Assembly: GCF_946478785.1 (NCBI RefSeq)
Contig: NZ_CAMLDD010000002.1
Span: 124,001 to 188,000 of the forward strand
Length of the DNA: 64,000 nucleotides
Direction: 5' to 3'
Origin: an uncultured Flavobacterium sp.
GTDB taxonomy: Bacteria > Bacteroidota > Bacteroidia > Flavobacteriales > Flavobacteriaceae
Part shown: in pieces, positions 52,994 through 61,524 of the stretch
Position numbering within the stretch: position 1 is the stretch's first letter
Layout of the letters: every line of letters starts with the position of its first letter
Made by a program: the position numbers and the translations under genes
The notes under the pieces: generated by a model
Databases searched by the model: none
Seen by the model: the letters and a program-made list of their open reading frames with translations, nothing else
What the model was told of the DNA's origin: nothing

Positions 52994-52994
52994 T

Positions 52995-53366
52995 ATGATT
53001 TCCAAATCAAGAATGAAGAAAAAGAAAATTCTAATAATTAATCTTTTAATATCGTTGACTGTGTTGTTCGCAATGCTGTTTCAAACGATACATTCTTACG
53101 AACACTTATATCAGCAATTAACTGAAAAACATTGTGATCATAAATATTCTGCTAACGAAAAGCAAATCACTCATAGTCATGATTTAGATAATAATTGTCC
53201 TGTTTGCCACTTTACGTTTAGCACTTTTATTTCAAATTCATTTCCCGCTTTTTCTTTTCATAAATTAAACGTTGCAGCCTTAAAAATAATATTTCAGAAT
53301 AAGGTTAGTTCAACATTTTTCAAAGGCAGTCTCTTTGCTTTAAGAGCTCCTCCTACCCTATTTTAG
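52995..53366 (+). CDS. Small Cys/His-rich membrane-anchored protein (metal-related, DUF2946-like)
   Basis: 123 residues from the ATG at 52995 (MISKSRMKKKK); an internal ATG at 53013 (MKKKKILIIN) is equally possible and fits a leader from the -7 element better. A longer reading from a TTG at 52956 would overlap the promoter. One hydrophobic N-terminal segment (ILIINLLISLTVLFAMLF) is followed by a stretch rich in metal ligands: YEHLYQQLTEKHCDHKY, THSHDLDNNCPVCHF. The C terminus ends LFALRAPPTLF, like the (R)APP/(R)GPP tail of DUF2946-type proteins found beside TonB-dependent metal receptors. It precedes an ABC/TonB receptor operon by 250 nt. It may sense or bind a metal such as Cu, Zn or Fe in the periplasm; function is not established. 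Confidence 0.65.
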   Translation: MISKSRMKKKKILIINLLISLTVLFAMLFQTIHSYEHLYQQLTEKHCDHKYSANEKQITHSHDLDNNCPVCHFTFSTFISNSFPAFSFHKLNVAALKIIFQNKVSSTFFKGSLFALRAPPTLF

Positions 53367-53616
53367 TTTACTACACTGGCATTAAACCAGAGAAGCCATT
53401 TTTGCTTTTAAGTTAAATAAAAGTACAAGTGCCTGTATTCTACTTTTTTATCAAGTCAATGTTGGCAGATAAAATCTAATTTATGCAACTTATTATTTTG
53501 CGCCAAGCAAAAAAGCGCTATCCATAGTAAACAACTTCGCGATTCCGACGATACTGATTCAGAAACTTCAAAATATTCTGCATCAATCCCTTCTATTCAT
53601 AACAAAAAACACAAAT

Positions 53617-54312
53617 ATGCTTTCAGCAGAAAACCTGACTAAAAAATACGGTGATCAAATCGCTTTAAACGCTTTAAATTTAACCATTAACGAAGGAGAA
53701 ATCTTTGCTCTGTTAGGACAAAATGGTGCCGGAAAAACTACTACGATAAACTTATTTCTGGGATTTATAAAACCCACTGAAGGAGAAATTAAAATAAATG
53801 ACATCTCGGTTGTAACCGATGCAGATAAAACTAAAAAAGATGTGGCTTACATTCCTGAAACAGTCATGTTATACCCAAATCTAACAGGACTGGAAAACCT
53901 GAAATTCTTTTCTTCCCTTGCCGCATTCAAATATTCTGCCGGAGAACTGACTTATTTTTTAACCAAAGCAGGTTTGCAGGTTACTGCGCATAATCAAACC
54001 CTCGATGGATACTCAAAAGGAATGAGACAAAAGGTAGGAATTGCCATTGCCATTGCCAAAAAAGCAAAAGTGCTGTTGCTCGATGAACCTACAAGCGGTT
54101 TAGACCCAAAAGCTTCAAACGAATTCTCTCAAATCCTGAAAGAACTTTCTGCAGACGGAACAGCGATTTTAATGGCAACGCACGATATTTTTAGGGCCAG
54201 GGAAGTTGCAACACATATTGGAATTATGAAACAGGGAAATCTCGTAACGATTATTGAAGCTGATAAAATTTCAGCCAATGAATTAGAAGACTTGTATTTA
54301 CAAACGGTTTAA
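53617..54312 (+). CDS. ABC transporter ATP-binding protein (ABC-2 type)
   Basis: 231 residues, a single ATPase domain. Walker A is LGQNGAGKTTTINL near 33, the Q-loop region YIPETVMLYPNLTG near 82, the signature YSKGMRQKVGIAIAIAKKA near 127 and Walker B VLLLDEPTSGLDPKAS near 148, with the switch His in MATHDIF. It belongs to the CcmA/NatA-like group that powers ABC-2 exporters. It is the first gene of a four-gene operon with a TonB-dependent receptor and two permeases, 26 nt before the receptor gene. The transported substrate is unknown. Confidence 0.9.
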   Translation: MLSAENLTKKYGDQIALNALNLTINEGEIFALLGQNGAGKTTTINLFLGFIKPTEGEIKINDISVVTDADKTKKDVAYIPETVMLYPNLTGLENLKFFSSLAAFKYSAGELTYFLTKAGLQVTAHNQTLDGYSKGMRQKVGIAIAIAKKAKVLLLDEPTSGLDPKASNEFSQILKELSADGTAILMATHDIFRAREVATHIGIMKQGNLVTIIEADKISANELEDLYLQTV

Positions 54313-54338
54313 AAAGGAAAAATTCCATCAACACAAAA

Positions 54339-56636
54339 ATGAAACATTTATTTATATTTCTATTATTAATCAGTTCACTCTTTTTACAATCTCAAACGAT
54401 TAATAAAAAAACGCTGGACAGCATCGCAAAAGATTCTATTGAAATTAAGGCCAAACGAAACGAATTGCAGACTGTTGAGATTACAGGACGCCCAACAAAA
54501 AAATACAACAGCGATTATTCTTTTGCAGCCACAAAAACGGCGGCATTAAATAAAGATATTCCCCAATCTATATCTACAGTAACCAAGGAATTAATTGCAG
54601 ATAAAGCTGCCTTTTATCTCGCCGATGCTGTAAAAATGACAAGTGGCGTTATTCCGGCAAGTTATTACAATCAATATACAATTCGCGGAATTAGTCAAAA
54701 TGAAGAAGGCCAGATCATTAATGGAATGCGAACAAGACAATATTATTTTCTACAGCCTTTAACTACTAATATTGAACGTGTGGAAGTGATAAAAGGCCCA
54801 TCGAGTGCGACATTTTCATCTGTAGACCCGGGCGGAAGTATCAATTTGGTTACCAAAAAGCCTTTGGCGACAGACCACAAAGAAGTAAGTTTAAGTGCCG
54901 GAAGTTTCAGCACTTTTCGCGGAACTCTTGATTTTACAGGCCCCTTAAATGAATCAAAAACGCTTTTGTACCGTGTAAACGCAGCCTATCAGGAAGCCAA
55001 ATCATTTCGTGATTTAGTGGGCAATAAATCGTTTTTAGTTTCTCCCTCTTTCAGCTATATTCCGAATGAAAAAACTGCTGTCAATGCCGAATTAATTTTA
55101 AGCGACATGACCGGAATTCTCGATCGCGGACAGCCCATTTTTGGTGCCGTTGCCGGAGTTACGAATTTAAATAAAACGCCAATAAGCCTGAATCTGGATG
55201 CTCCAAGTGATTTTTTTAAGTCGAAGGAACTCATTCTGATGAGCAGTTTTGCGCATAAATTCACTTCCAAAACTGGTTTTAATGCACAATATATGAAGCA
55301 ATCCTGGACAGAAGACCTTCAGGAACACAGAACCACAAATGGTTTTGCAGTCGATATGAACAATCAGCCCGTGACGAGTCTGGCGATGATGCAATTTGTA
55401 CAACGCCAGCAATACTGGAATATAGACAATTTAAGCACGTACTTTAATTTTGATATTAACACCGGAAAACTCAACCATAAATTACTCGCCGGTTACGATT
55501 TAAGCAGTTGGAACAAAACCAAAGGCGGCGGACAAAATGCTGCAAGAGGTTATTTATTAAACGACGGAACGGTTGCCAGTACTTTTGTTCCTGCAAATGC
55601 AGCAAACTATCAAACTATTACTGTTGATGGTACTGTGCTGCCAAAACCAAACGTAAATTTCTTTAATCTGAACAATCCAGTATACACGGTTAGAAGCCCT
55701 GAAGATTATACTTTGAATGTGAGGACTGCATTGCCATCGGCATTAACAACAACCAATGCGATTTATATTCAGGATCAGATTCACTGGGAAAAATTTACTT
55801 TTTTGCTGGGATTAAGAAACGAATGGTTTAAAGACATTACTAATTACGAAACCAACAATGAATTAACCGTAAAAAAACAGGCATTATTACCCCGCATTGG
55901 TGTCACGTATACTGTAAATAAAGCAATTAATATTTACACAACGTATCTGGAAGGCTATCAGCCACAGTCGAATACGGTTACCTTAATGCCCCAAACAGGA
56001 AGTTTACCGGCAGGCAGCTTATTTGATCCGCTTGAAAGTAATCTAAAAGAAGTGGGTATGAAAGCTACCTTTTTTGATAACACCATGAGTTTTAACGCAG
56101 CAGTTTACGAAATCAATCAGCACAATATTCTGATGAATGCCAATGACCCTGCTAATCCTGATCTATTGGTAACAAGAGGCGCTGAAAGAAGCCGTGGTTT
56201 CGAATGCGATCTGGCTGGATATATTACCCGTGACTGGCAAATTAACGCATCATATAGCTACATCGATGCCAAAATTGTAAATGATCGTGACCCATCGTTA
56301 ATTGGTGCCAGAAAACAAAATACGCCAAAAAACAGCGCCAATTTATGGACACGCTACAACTTCAATTCTGATTCACTTTTAGATGATTTTGGTATTGGTT
56401 TGGGAATGCAGTACCAAAGCAGCAAAATCCCTTGGTTTACCAGAGATTTTACACTTCCGGATTTTACCGTTTTTGATGCCGCTTTATATTACAAACCCAC
56501 AAATAGCAATATGCAAATCGCCATTAATGCGGGTAATGTTTTTAATAAGACCTATTGGCTGGGTGCCCAAAATTATCTGCGTTTGTTTCCGGGTGCGCCA
56601 CGAAATGCAACCCTTACCTTAACTTATAAATTTTAA
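54339..56636 (+). CDS. TonB-dependent siderophore-type receptor
   Basis: 765 residues with a signal peptide ending FLQSQ. A TonB-box-like stretch LQTVEITGRPTKKY near 44 precedes the plug: DIPQSISTVTKELI, YTIRGISQNEEGQIINGMRT, VEVIKGPSSATFSSVDPGG and SINLVTKKPL, all typical of FhuA/FepA-type siderophore receptors and not of SusC. The barrel ends NATLTLTYKF. No N-terminal regulatory domain (STN or CarboxypepD-like) is present. It is encoded between the ABC ATPase and the two permeases, which is unusual for an iron importer. The ligand may be a ferric siderophore, haem or another metal chelate. Confidence 0.9.
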   Translation: MKHLFIFLLLISSLFLQSQTINKKTLDSIAKDSIEIKAKRNELQTVEITGRPTKKYNSDYSFAATKTAALNKDIPQSISTVTKELIADKAAFYLADAVKMTSGVIPASYYNQYTIRGISQNEEGQIINGMRTRQYYFLQPLTTNIERVEVIKGPSSATFSSVDPGGSINLVTKKPLATDHKEVSLSAGSFSTFRGTLDFTGPLNESKTLLYRVNAAYQEAKSFRDLVGNKSFLVSPSFSYIPNEKTAVNAELILSDMTGILDRGQPIFGAVAGVTNLNKTPISLNLDAPSDFFKSKELILMSSFAHKFTSKTGFNAQYMKQSWTEDLQEHRTTNGFAVDMNNQPVTSLAMMQFVQRQQYWNIDNLSTYFNFDINTGKLNHKLLAGYDLSSWNKTKGGGQNAARGYLLNDGTVASTFVPANAANYQTITVDGTVLPKPNVNFFNLNNPVYTVRSPEDYTLNVRTALPSALTTTNAIYIQDQIHWEKFTFLLGLRNEWFKDITNYETNNELTVKKQALLPRIGVTYTVNKAINIYTTYLEGYQPQSNTVTLMPQTGSLPAGSLFDPLESNLKEVGMKATFFDNTMSFNAAVYEINQHNILMNANDPANPDLLVTRGAERSRGFECDLAGYITRDWQINASYSYIDAKIVNDRDPSLIGARKQNTPKNSANLWTRYNFNSDSLLDDFGIGLGMQYQSSKIPWFTRDFTLPDFTVFDAALYYKPTNSNMQIAINAGNVFNKTYWLGAQNYLRLFPGAPRNATLTLTYKF

Positions 56637-56644
56637 TTAAAGCC

Positions 56645-58081
56645 ATGTCTTTACACGTAGAAATTTTAATTGCAAAACACTTAAAAAATTCAGCTTTTAA
56701 GAATTCGGCTGTTTTTATAATCACACTTTTTATCAGCGCTTTGCTTACTTACGCTGTTTTATCGGGCTGGGAAAATTACACCAATCAAAACGAAACGAGT
56801 GCAAAATATCAACATGAATCCCGCGAAGACTGGTTAAAAAACCCGGATAAAAACCCACACAGAATGGCGCATTACGGCAATTTTGCTTTTCGCAAAAGTA
56901 CGCCGTTGAGTGTTTTTGAGTTTGGAATGGAACCTTTTTTTGGGAATGCTATTTTTCTTGAAGCCCACAAACAAAACACAGCCAATTTTTCTGAGGCAGG
57001 ATTTTCAAACAGTATGTTGCGTTTTGGCGAGATCAGTGTTGCAATGGTTTTACAGATTTTATTGCCGCTGCTGATCTTTTTCCTCGGATTTAATTCGGTC
57101 GCAGCCGAAAGGGAAAACGGAACCTTAAAATTGCTTTTGAGTCAGGGAATTAATTGGAAACAGCTTCTGCTAGGCAAAACGCTTGGCATTGCCTCGGTAA
57201 TTATGATTCTTTTTATCCCCACGATTGTTGTTTTGGTTTTTATCTGGTTATTACTTCAGGATTTTACCATTTCTTCAGATGAAACCTTGAAGATAATTTT
57301 GTTTATCGGATTTCATTTTTTGTATTTGATGTTCTTCTGTTTTATTGCAGTCCTGATTTCTGCTCTAAGCAAAACCTCAAAAAAAGCATTGATTTCCCTT
57401 ATCGGAATCTGGCTGCTTTTTACGATTATTTTGCCACGGGTTACACAGGCCGCTGGGGCTTATATTTATGAGGCGCCTTCAAAAATTCAATTCAACAGCA
57501 ATATCGAAAAAGATATTCTGAAACAAGGCGACAGCCATAATCCGAATGATTTACATTATAAAGCGATAAAAGATTCTTTACTGACACTTTACAAAGTCGA
57601 TTCGGTTCAGAAACTACCTTTTAATTATTCCGGTTTCGTAATGACTCAGGGCGAAAAAATAAGTTCAAATATCTATAATAAACATTTGGACACTTTGCTT
57701 CATGTCTATCAAAAACAAAACAGTTTTTCCAGAGCCATGTCATTTTTAAATCCGTATATCGCCATGAAAAACCTTTCGATGGCTTTATCCAATACTGATT
57801 ATGATTCGTATATCGATTTTCAGAAACAGGCCGAAACGTATCGTTATGATATGGCACAAAAAATGAATGCTTTACAAATTAAATACATTAGTAATGATAA
57901 AAGTAAACCAGCCATAATTGATAAAGACCATTGGGCAGAAGTACAGGAATTTCATTATGAACCAAAAGGAGTCCAAGCAATTCTAAAGAACGAAATCACT
58001 TCGATTGTCTCCCTTTTTCTATGGATTAACCTGCTGTTTGTTTTTATCAAAATAGCATCAAAAAAACTTAAAGCCATTTAA
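56645..58081 (+). CDS. ABC-2 type permease with DUF3526-like periplasmic domain (first)
   Basis: 478 residues. A membrane segment near the N terminus (AVFIITLFISALLTYAVL) is followed by a large soluble loop (about 45-140). Five membrane segments then lie in the middle (VAMVLQILLPLLIFFLGF near 147, GIASVIMILFIPTIVVLVF, ILFIGFHFLYLMFFCFIAVLI, ALISLIGIWLLFTIILP), then a second soluble loop (about 270-440) and a final segment (IVSLFLWINLLFVFIKI). AAERENGTLKLLLSQ after the first core helix is the conserved cytoplasmic motif of these permeases. It starts 8 nt after the receptor gene. Confidence 0.85.
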   Translation: MSLHVEILIAKHLKNSAFKNSAVFIITLFISALLTYAVLSGWENYTNQNETSAKYQHESREDWLKNPDKNPHRMAHYGNFAFRKSTPLSVFEFGMEPFFGNAIFLEAHKQNTANFSEAGFSNSMLRFGEISVAMVLQILLPLLIFFLGFNSVAAERENGTLKLLLSQGINWKQLLLGKTLGIASVIMILFIPTIVVLVFIWLLLQDFTISSDETLKIILFIGFHFLYLMFFCFIAVLISALSKTSKKALISLIGIWLLFTIILPRVTQAAGAYIYEAPSKIQFNSNIEKDILKQGDSHNPNDLHYKAIKDSLLTLYKVDSVQKLPFNYSGFVMTQGEKISSNIYNKHLDTLLHVYQKQNSFSRAMSFLNPYIAMKNLSMALSNTDYDSYIDFQKQAETYRYDMAQKMNALQIKYISNDKSKPAIIDKDHWAEVQEFHYEPKGVQAILKNEITSIVSLFLWINLLFVFIKIASKKLKAI

Positions 58082-58082
58082 C

Positions 58083-59435
58083 ATGTTATCATTATTATTT
58101 AAAAATTTCATTCGGTCTAAAGGAACAAAAATTGGATTGTTGTTTCTCTTTTTCATCGGATTTATAAGCCTTTTAATTGGAAAACAATTCCAGGAAAAAC
58201 AAGCTAAAAATATAACCGAAGCTTCTGTATACCAAAAAGAGCATATTGCAAGAAATGCTGCTTTTCATAAAGACGAGATTGGGCTTCTGCTCTATTACAT
58301 CAAATTTTCATTGGTAAATGAAACATTTCCGATAAGCAGTCTTGCAATTGGACAACGCGATGTAAATCCGTCAATTCAAAGTGTTACAATTCGTGGTTTA
58401 GAAGCTCAGAAATATGATTCTGAACTCAATAATCCGAGTAATCTTTTGCTGGGAAATATTGATTTTAGTTTTGTTCTTGTTTATCTTTTTCCTCTTTTAA
58501 TCATCGCTTTTACGTACAATATTGTTTCTGAAGAAAAAGAAAGCGGAACCTGGAAAATAGTAGCCACACAAACCGACAATACATTTTTGTATATCACTAA
58601 ACTATTCTATATTAGAATTTTAAGCTTAATAGTTTTGCTTACCCTTGTTCTGCTTATTGCACTCTTCCTTTTGAATATCCCATTAGACAAATCACTTTTT
58701 ACATTTTACACCATAAGTGTTTTGTATATTCTTTTTTGGTTTGCCGTTTGCTTTTACATCGTTTCATTGCAAAAAAATTCAAATTTTAATGCCGTGATTT
58801 TATTAACGATATGGCTTTTTCTTATTATCATTTTACCGGCAACAATCAATACCTATATTGTCAATAAATATCCTGTTCCGGAAGCTTTAGAATTAACCCT
58901 GAAACAACGAAATGCGTATCACGAAAAATGGGACATGGATAAAAAAGCTACGATAGATAAATTCTACAGTCATTATCCGCAATTTAAATATTATGGTATT
59001 CCAGACCAGGAATTCAGCTGGCTTTGGTATTATGCGATGCAACAAATGGGCGATGACGAATCGTCAATTCAGTCTAAAGAATTAGAAACAAAATTAAAAC
59101 AAAGAAATAAGGCTAGTCAGACAATCGCTCAATTTATTCCCACTCTACATACTCAGATTCAGCTTAATGAAATTGCAAAATCTGATCTGGGAAACCAGCT
59201 TACGTTTATGAAAAAAACAAAGGAATTTCATGAAAAAATGCGATTGTATTTCTATCCCAAAATATTTGACAATGCTGCTGTTGATCAGGAAAACTGGTCA
59301 AATTTTAAAGTTGAAACATTTAGCGATGAATCAAATAGTAGTTTTGCAAAAGCCCTTGTTCCTTTGCTTTTTTTCAATTTATTGTTAATTTCTTTTGGAT
59401 GGATAAACTTTAGAAAAGAAAAACAAATTATTTAG
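58083..59435 (+). CDS. ABC-2 type permease with DUF3526-like periplasmic domain (second)
   Basis: 450 residues with the same plan as the preceding protein: N-terminal membrane segment (IGLLFLFFIGFISLLIG), soluble loop, core helices with VSEEKESGTWKIVATQ as the cytoplasmic motif, a second soluble loop (about 260-415) and a final segment (ALVPLLFFNLLLISFGWINF). The two permeases probably form a heterodimer driven by the ATPase of the operon. The ATG lies one nucleotide after the stop of the first permease, implying coupling. The operon ends in a very strong terminator. Export or lipoprotein/chelate handling is possible; direction of transport is not readable from sequence. Confidence 0.85.
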   Translation: MLSLLFKNFIRSKGTKIGLLFLFFIGFISLLIGKQFQEKQAKNITEASVYQKEHIARNAAFHKDEIGLLLYYIKFSLVNETFPISSLAIGQRDVNPSIQSVTIRGLEAQKYDSELNNPSNLLLGNIDFSFVLVYLFPLLIIAFTYNIVSEEKESGTWKIVATQTDNTFLYITKLFYIRILSLIVLLTLVLLIALFLLNIPLDKSLFTFYTISVLYILFWFAVCFYIVSLQKNSNFNAVILLTIWLFLIIILPATINTYIVNKYPVPEALELTLKQRNAYHEKWDMDKKATIDKFYSHYPQFKYYGIPDQEFSWLWYYAMQQMGDDESSIQSKELETKLKQRNKASQTIAQFIPTLHTQIQLNEIAKSDLGNQLTFMKKTKEFHEKMRLYFYPKIFDNAAVDQENWSNFKVETFSDESNSSFAKALVPLLFFNLLLISFGWINFRKEKQII

Positions 59436-59439
59436 ATTC

Positions 59440-59489
59440 AATTAATCATAAAAAAGACTGCATCGCTGCAGTCTTTTTTATGATTAATT
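59440..59489. terminator. Very strong bidirectional terminator
   Basis: A perfect 23-bp stem (59440-59462 with 59467-59489), core GACTGCA facing TGCAGTC, loop TCGC, with A and T runs on both flanks. It serves the permease operon and the convergent small gene. Confidence 0.92.
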
Positions 59490-59499
59490 CAAATATTGA

Positions 59500-59805
59500 T
59501 TAAGCCCTGAACAAAGCATATTTGTTATTGTCATATAAAACCTTGTCATATGGCACTAATAATGGATCAATTTTCTCTGAAGAAGGATCAAATGTGATTC
59601 CGTTGTGTTTTCTGAACAAGTAAATTTCCTTCAGGCAGTTAGATAAACTCTGATGTATTTCAGAAGTAAATAACGGTAATCGTTTATCACCTGCCAACAA
59701 ATCAATTTGGTAATTTGAACTGCTTTTAGAAAGATTATTACCAATAATCCTGATTGTAAATTTTGTAGTATGTCCGTGTTGTTTACCCTGATAATGTATT
59801 ACCAT
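59500..59805 (-). CDS. Hypothetical protein, 101 aa
   Basis: Begins MVIHYQGKQHGHTTKFTIRI and ends DNNKYALFRA. No signal peptide or membrane segment. The mix of Lys, Asp, Ile and aromatic residues and a clear strand/helix pattern (helix around EIHQSLSNCLKEIYLFRKHN) suggest a small folded cytoplasmic protein. No family recognised. It is a single-gene unit that uses the bidirectional terminator at 59440-59489. Confidence 0.55.
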   Translation of the reverse strand: MVIHYQGKQHGHTTKFTIRIIGNNLSKSSSNYQIDLLAGDKRLPLFTSEIHQSLSNCLKEIYLFRKHNGITFDPSSEKIDPLLVPYDKVLYDNNKYALFRA

Positions 59806-59936
59806 GACTTTATTATTAAAGGTTAAAATTATTTTATAACTGAATTAAATTAGTTTCCAAATTTCAATAATTAAAATTATAAAAAAAAAGCAAAAAATAA
59901 TACTTGCTGCTATTAAATTATATTTTTTTTGGCATG

Positions 59937-59964
59937 AAAAAAGCCGTAATAATACAGCTTTTTC
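59937..59964 (-). terminator. Terminator downstream of the LRR gene
   Basis: On the minus strand AAAAAGCTG faces CGGCTTTTTT (one G-U pair) with a 9-nt AT loop and a T run. It lies 75 nt past the end of the LRR frame. Confidence 0.6.
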
Positions 59965-60038
59965 AAAATCAATCAGTGTATTAAATTAACTTTTTTCTCG
60001 GATAAAATTAATTCATCAACACGATTAATTTTCTGTAA

Positions 60039-60739
60039 TTATGGTATAGTTTCTTTTTCTGCATTTATTTCCAATAAAAAGGGATTTCCATTTTTATCAG
60101 ACATCGTAAGATTCAAAGAATCCAATAATGCTATTTTTTTGGATACAGTTCCCTGAAATTGATTATAGGAAAGATTCATTTCAGATAAATGCTGAAGGTT
60201 TTCCAGATCTTTTGGAATTTCTCCTGTAAATCTATTATCGAATAAACTCAGGTTTTCTAAAGAATGAAGATTTCGTATCTTATTGCTCAGACTGCCTGAT
60301 AACTTATTATTATTTAAAAGCAAAACTTTCAAAGTCGAAATCTCGTATAATGAGCCCGGCAAAGAACCTTCTATTTGGTTATTGAAAAGTGAAAGTATTT
60401 CTAAATGCTCTAAATTGCCAATATTCGAAGGCAATTCACCAGAGATTTTATTATTTGAAAAATCTATAATTTTTAAATTAACCAGATTCGAAAATTCATC
60501 AGGTAATTTTCCTTCAAATCATTATCTGACAAATCAAGACCGACAACTTTACCATTATTGATCTCGACGCCAAACCAGGTAGAAACGGATAATGCTAAAT
60601 CCCATTTTACTCGCCATTCTGCACCATTTGTTGCATGATATATTTTAACGAGAGCACCTTTCTCCCTATCAGAAACAGTATCTGCAAATGCAGGATATGA
60701 TAAAACAAATAATAGTAACAAAAAGATTGTTTTTCTCAT
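60039..60739 (-). pseudogene. Secreted leucine-rich-repeat protein, interrupted by a frameshift
   Basis: The first frame (60739 down to 60473, 88 codons) gives a signal peptide (MRKTIFLLLLFVLSYPAFA), the N-cap typical of bacterial/plant-type LRR proteins (REKGALVKIYHATNGAEW, STWFGVEI) and the first repeat GLDLSDNDLK, then turns to nonsense. From the +1 frame the LRR pattern resumes without a gap: DEFSNLVNLKIIDFSNNKIS, ELPSNIGNLEHLEILSL, SLPGSLYEISTLKVLLLNN and further units to 60039. Adding one base near 60507-60516, at TTTTCCTT on the plus strand, restores one 233-residue protein with about five or six 24-residue repeats. Either the gene is recently broken or the sequence has an indel in a homopolymer. 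LRR proteins of this type are surface or secreted binding proteins. Confidence 0.85.
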
Positions 60740-60880
60740 AGACTGCTTCAGTTATTTCGATTTCAAAATTATAGGTTTTATAATTACAGGACAAGGAATG
60801 TAGATAAAGTGTTAATAAGTAAAAACACAAAAAAAAATACAGTCAAAATAAAAATATGTCTGGCTCTGAAAAATTTAATT

Positions 60881-60888
60881 AAATTTGA
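60881..60888 (+). promoter_or_regulatory. -7 element upstream of the DUF1761 gene
   Basis: TAAATTTG fits TAnnTTTG and ends 27 nt before the ATG. No well-placed -33 TTG was found. Confidence 0.3.
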
Positions 60889-60915
60889 TTTAACTAATTA
60901 TAAAACCTTTTAATC

Positions 60916-61404
60916 ATGGAAATTAATTTTATTGCACTGCTTATTGCTGCTTTAGTAACACTTGTAGTCGGGTTTATCTGGTACAATCCAAAAGTTTTTG
61001 GAACAATCTGGATGAGAGAAAACAATCTTACTCCAGAACAGCTTAAATCCGGAAACATGCTAAAAATCTTCGGATTGACCTATCTTTTTTCATTAATGAT
61101 TAGCCTGACATTAATGTCTTTGACAATACATCAGTCAGGGGCTGTTGGAATGATAGGAGGGCCTCCATTAATTGACAGTGCAAAACCATCTTTTACTGCA
61201 TTTATGACTGATTATGGAATGGCATATCGCACATTTAAGCACGGGGCACTTCATGGCTGTATGGCTGGTTTGTTTTTTGCTTTTCCAATGATTGGAATTA
61301 ACGCATTGTTTGAAAGAAAATCCTGGAAATACATCTTAATTCATGCCGGTTTCTGGACAGTATGCTTAACTTTTATGGGAGGTATTATTTGCGCATTTGC
61401 ATAG
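60916..61404 (+). CDS. DUF1761 family membrane protein
   Basis: 162 residues with four predicted membrane segments. The DUF1761 signature lies at the N terminus: FIALLIAALVTLVVGFIWYN followed by PKVFGTIWMREN. Further segments are IFGLTYLFSLMISLTLMSL, ALHGCMAGLFFAFPMIGINAL and YILIHAGFWTVCLTFMGGII. Function of the family is unknown. It is a single-gene unit with its own terminator. Confidence 0.88.
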   Translation: MEINFIALLIAALVTLVVGFIWYNPKVFGTIWMRENNLTPEQLKSGNMLKIFGLTYLFSLMISLTLMSLTIHQSGAVGMIGGPPLIDSAKPSFTAFMTDYGMAYRTFKHGALHGCMAGLFFAFPMIGINALFERKSWKYILIHAGFWTVCLTFMGGIICAFA

Positions 61405-61419
61405 TAAAACATATAAATC

Positions 61420-61453
61420 AAAATCCGTTTGGGACAAAACTCAAACGGATTTT
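61420..61453 (+). terminator. Terminator of the DUF1761 gene
   Basis: AAAATCCGTTTG faces CAAACGGATTTT, extended by two more pairs, with a 6-nt loop and a T-containing tail. Confidence 0.8.
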
Positions 61454-61496
61454 CTTAATAATAACTTAAACAAAGAAAGTTATTGTAAATATTATC

Positions 61497-61504
61497 TAAT
61501 TTTG
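61497..61504 (+). promoter_or_regulatory. -7 element supporting a TTG start at 61525
   Basis: TAATTTTG fits TAnnTTTG and lies 20 nt before the TTG codon at 61525. It leaves no room for a longer coding start, and the next in-frame ATG is about 45 codons inside the conserved domain. Confidence 0.4.
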
Positions 61505-61524
61505 AAGAAATTAGCTCACACCTC

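Larger units (their letters stand above)
52651..52994. other. Intergenic region: terminator, thiolase remnant and TTGCAA array
   Basis: 344 bp holding the channel-gene terminator (52675-52706), a 38-codon remnant of a thiolase gene (52716-52832) and three TTGCAA hexamers exactly 32 nt apart (52924, 52956, 52988) ahead of the Cys/His-rich gene. Confidence 0.7.

Noticed and set aside
52956..52994. Extended start (TTG at 52956) for the Cys/His-rich protein, adding MQQCCVTFEVNCN.
   Set aside because: The extra codons overlap the -7 element and inverted repeat, and a hydrophobic export signal follows the later ATG.
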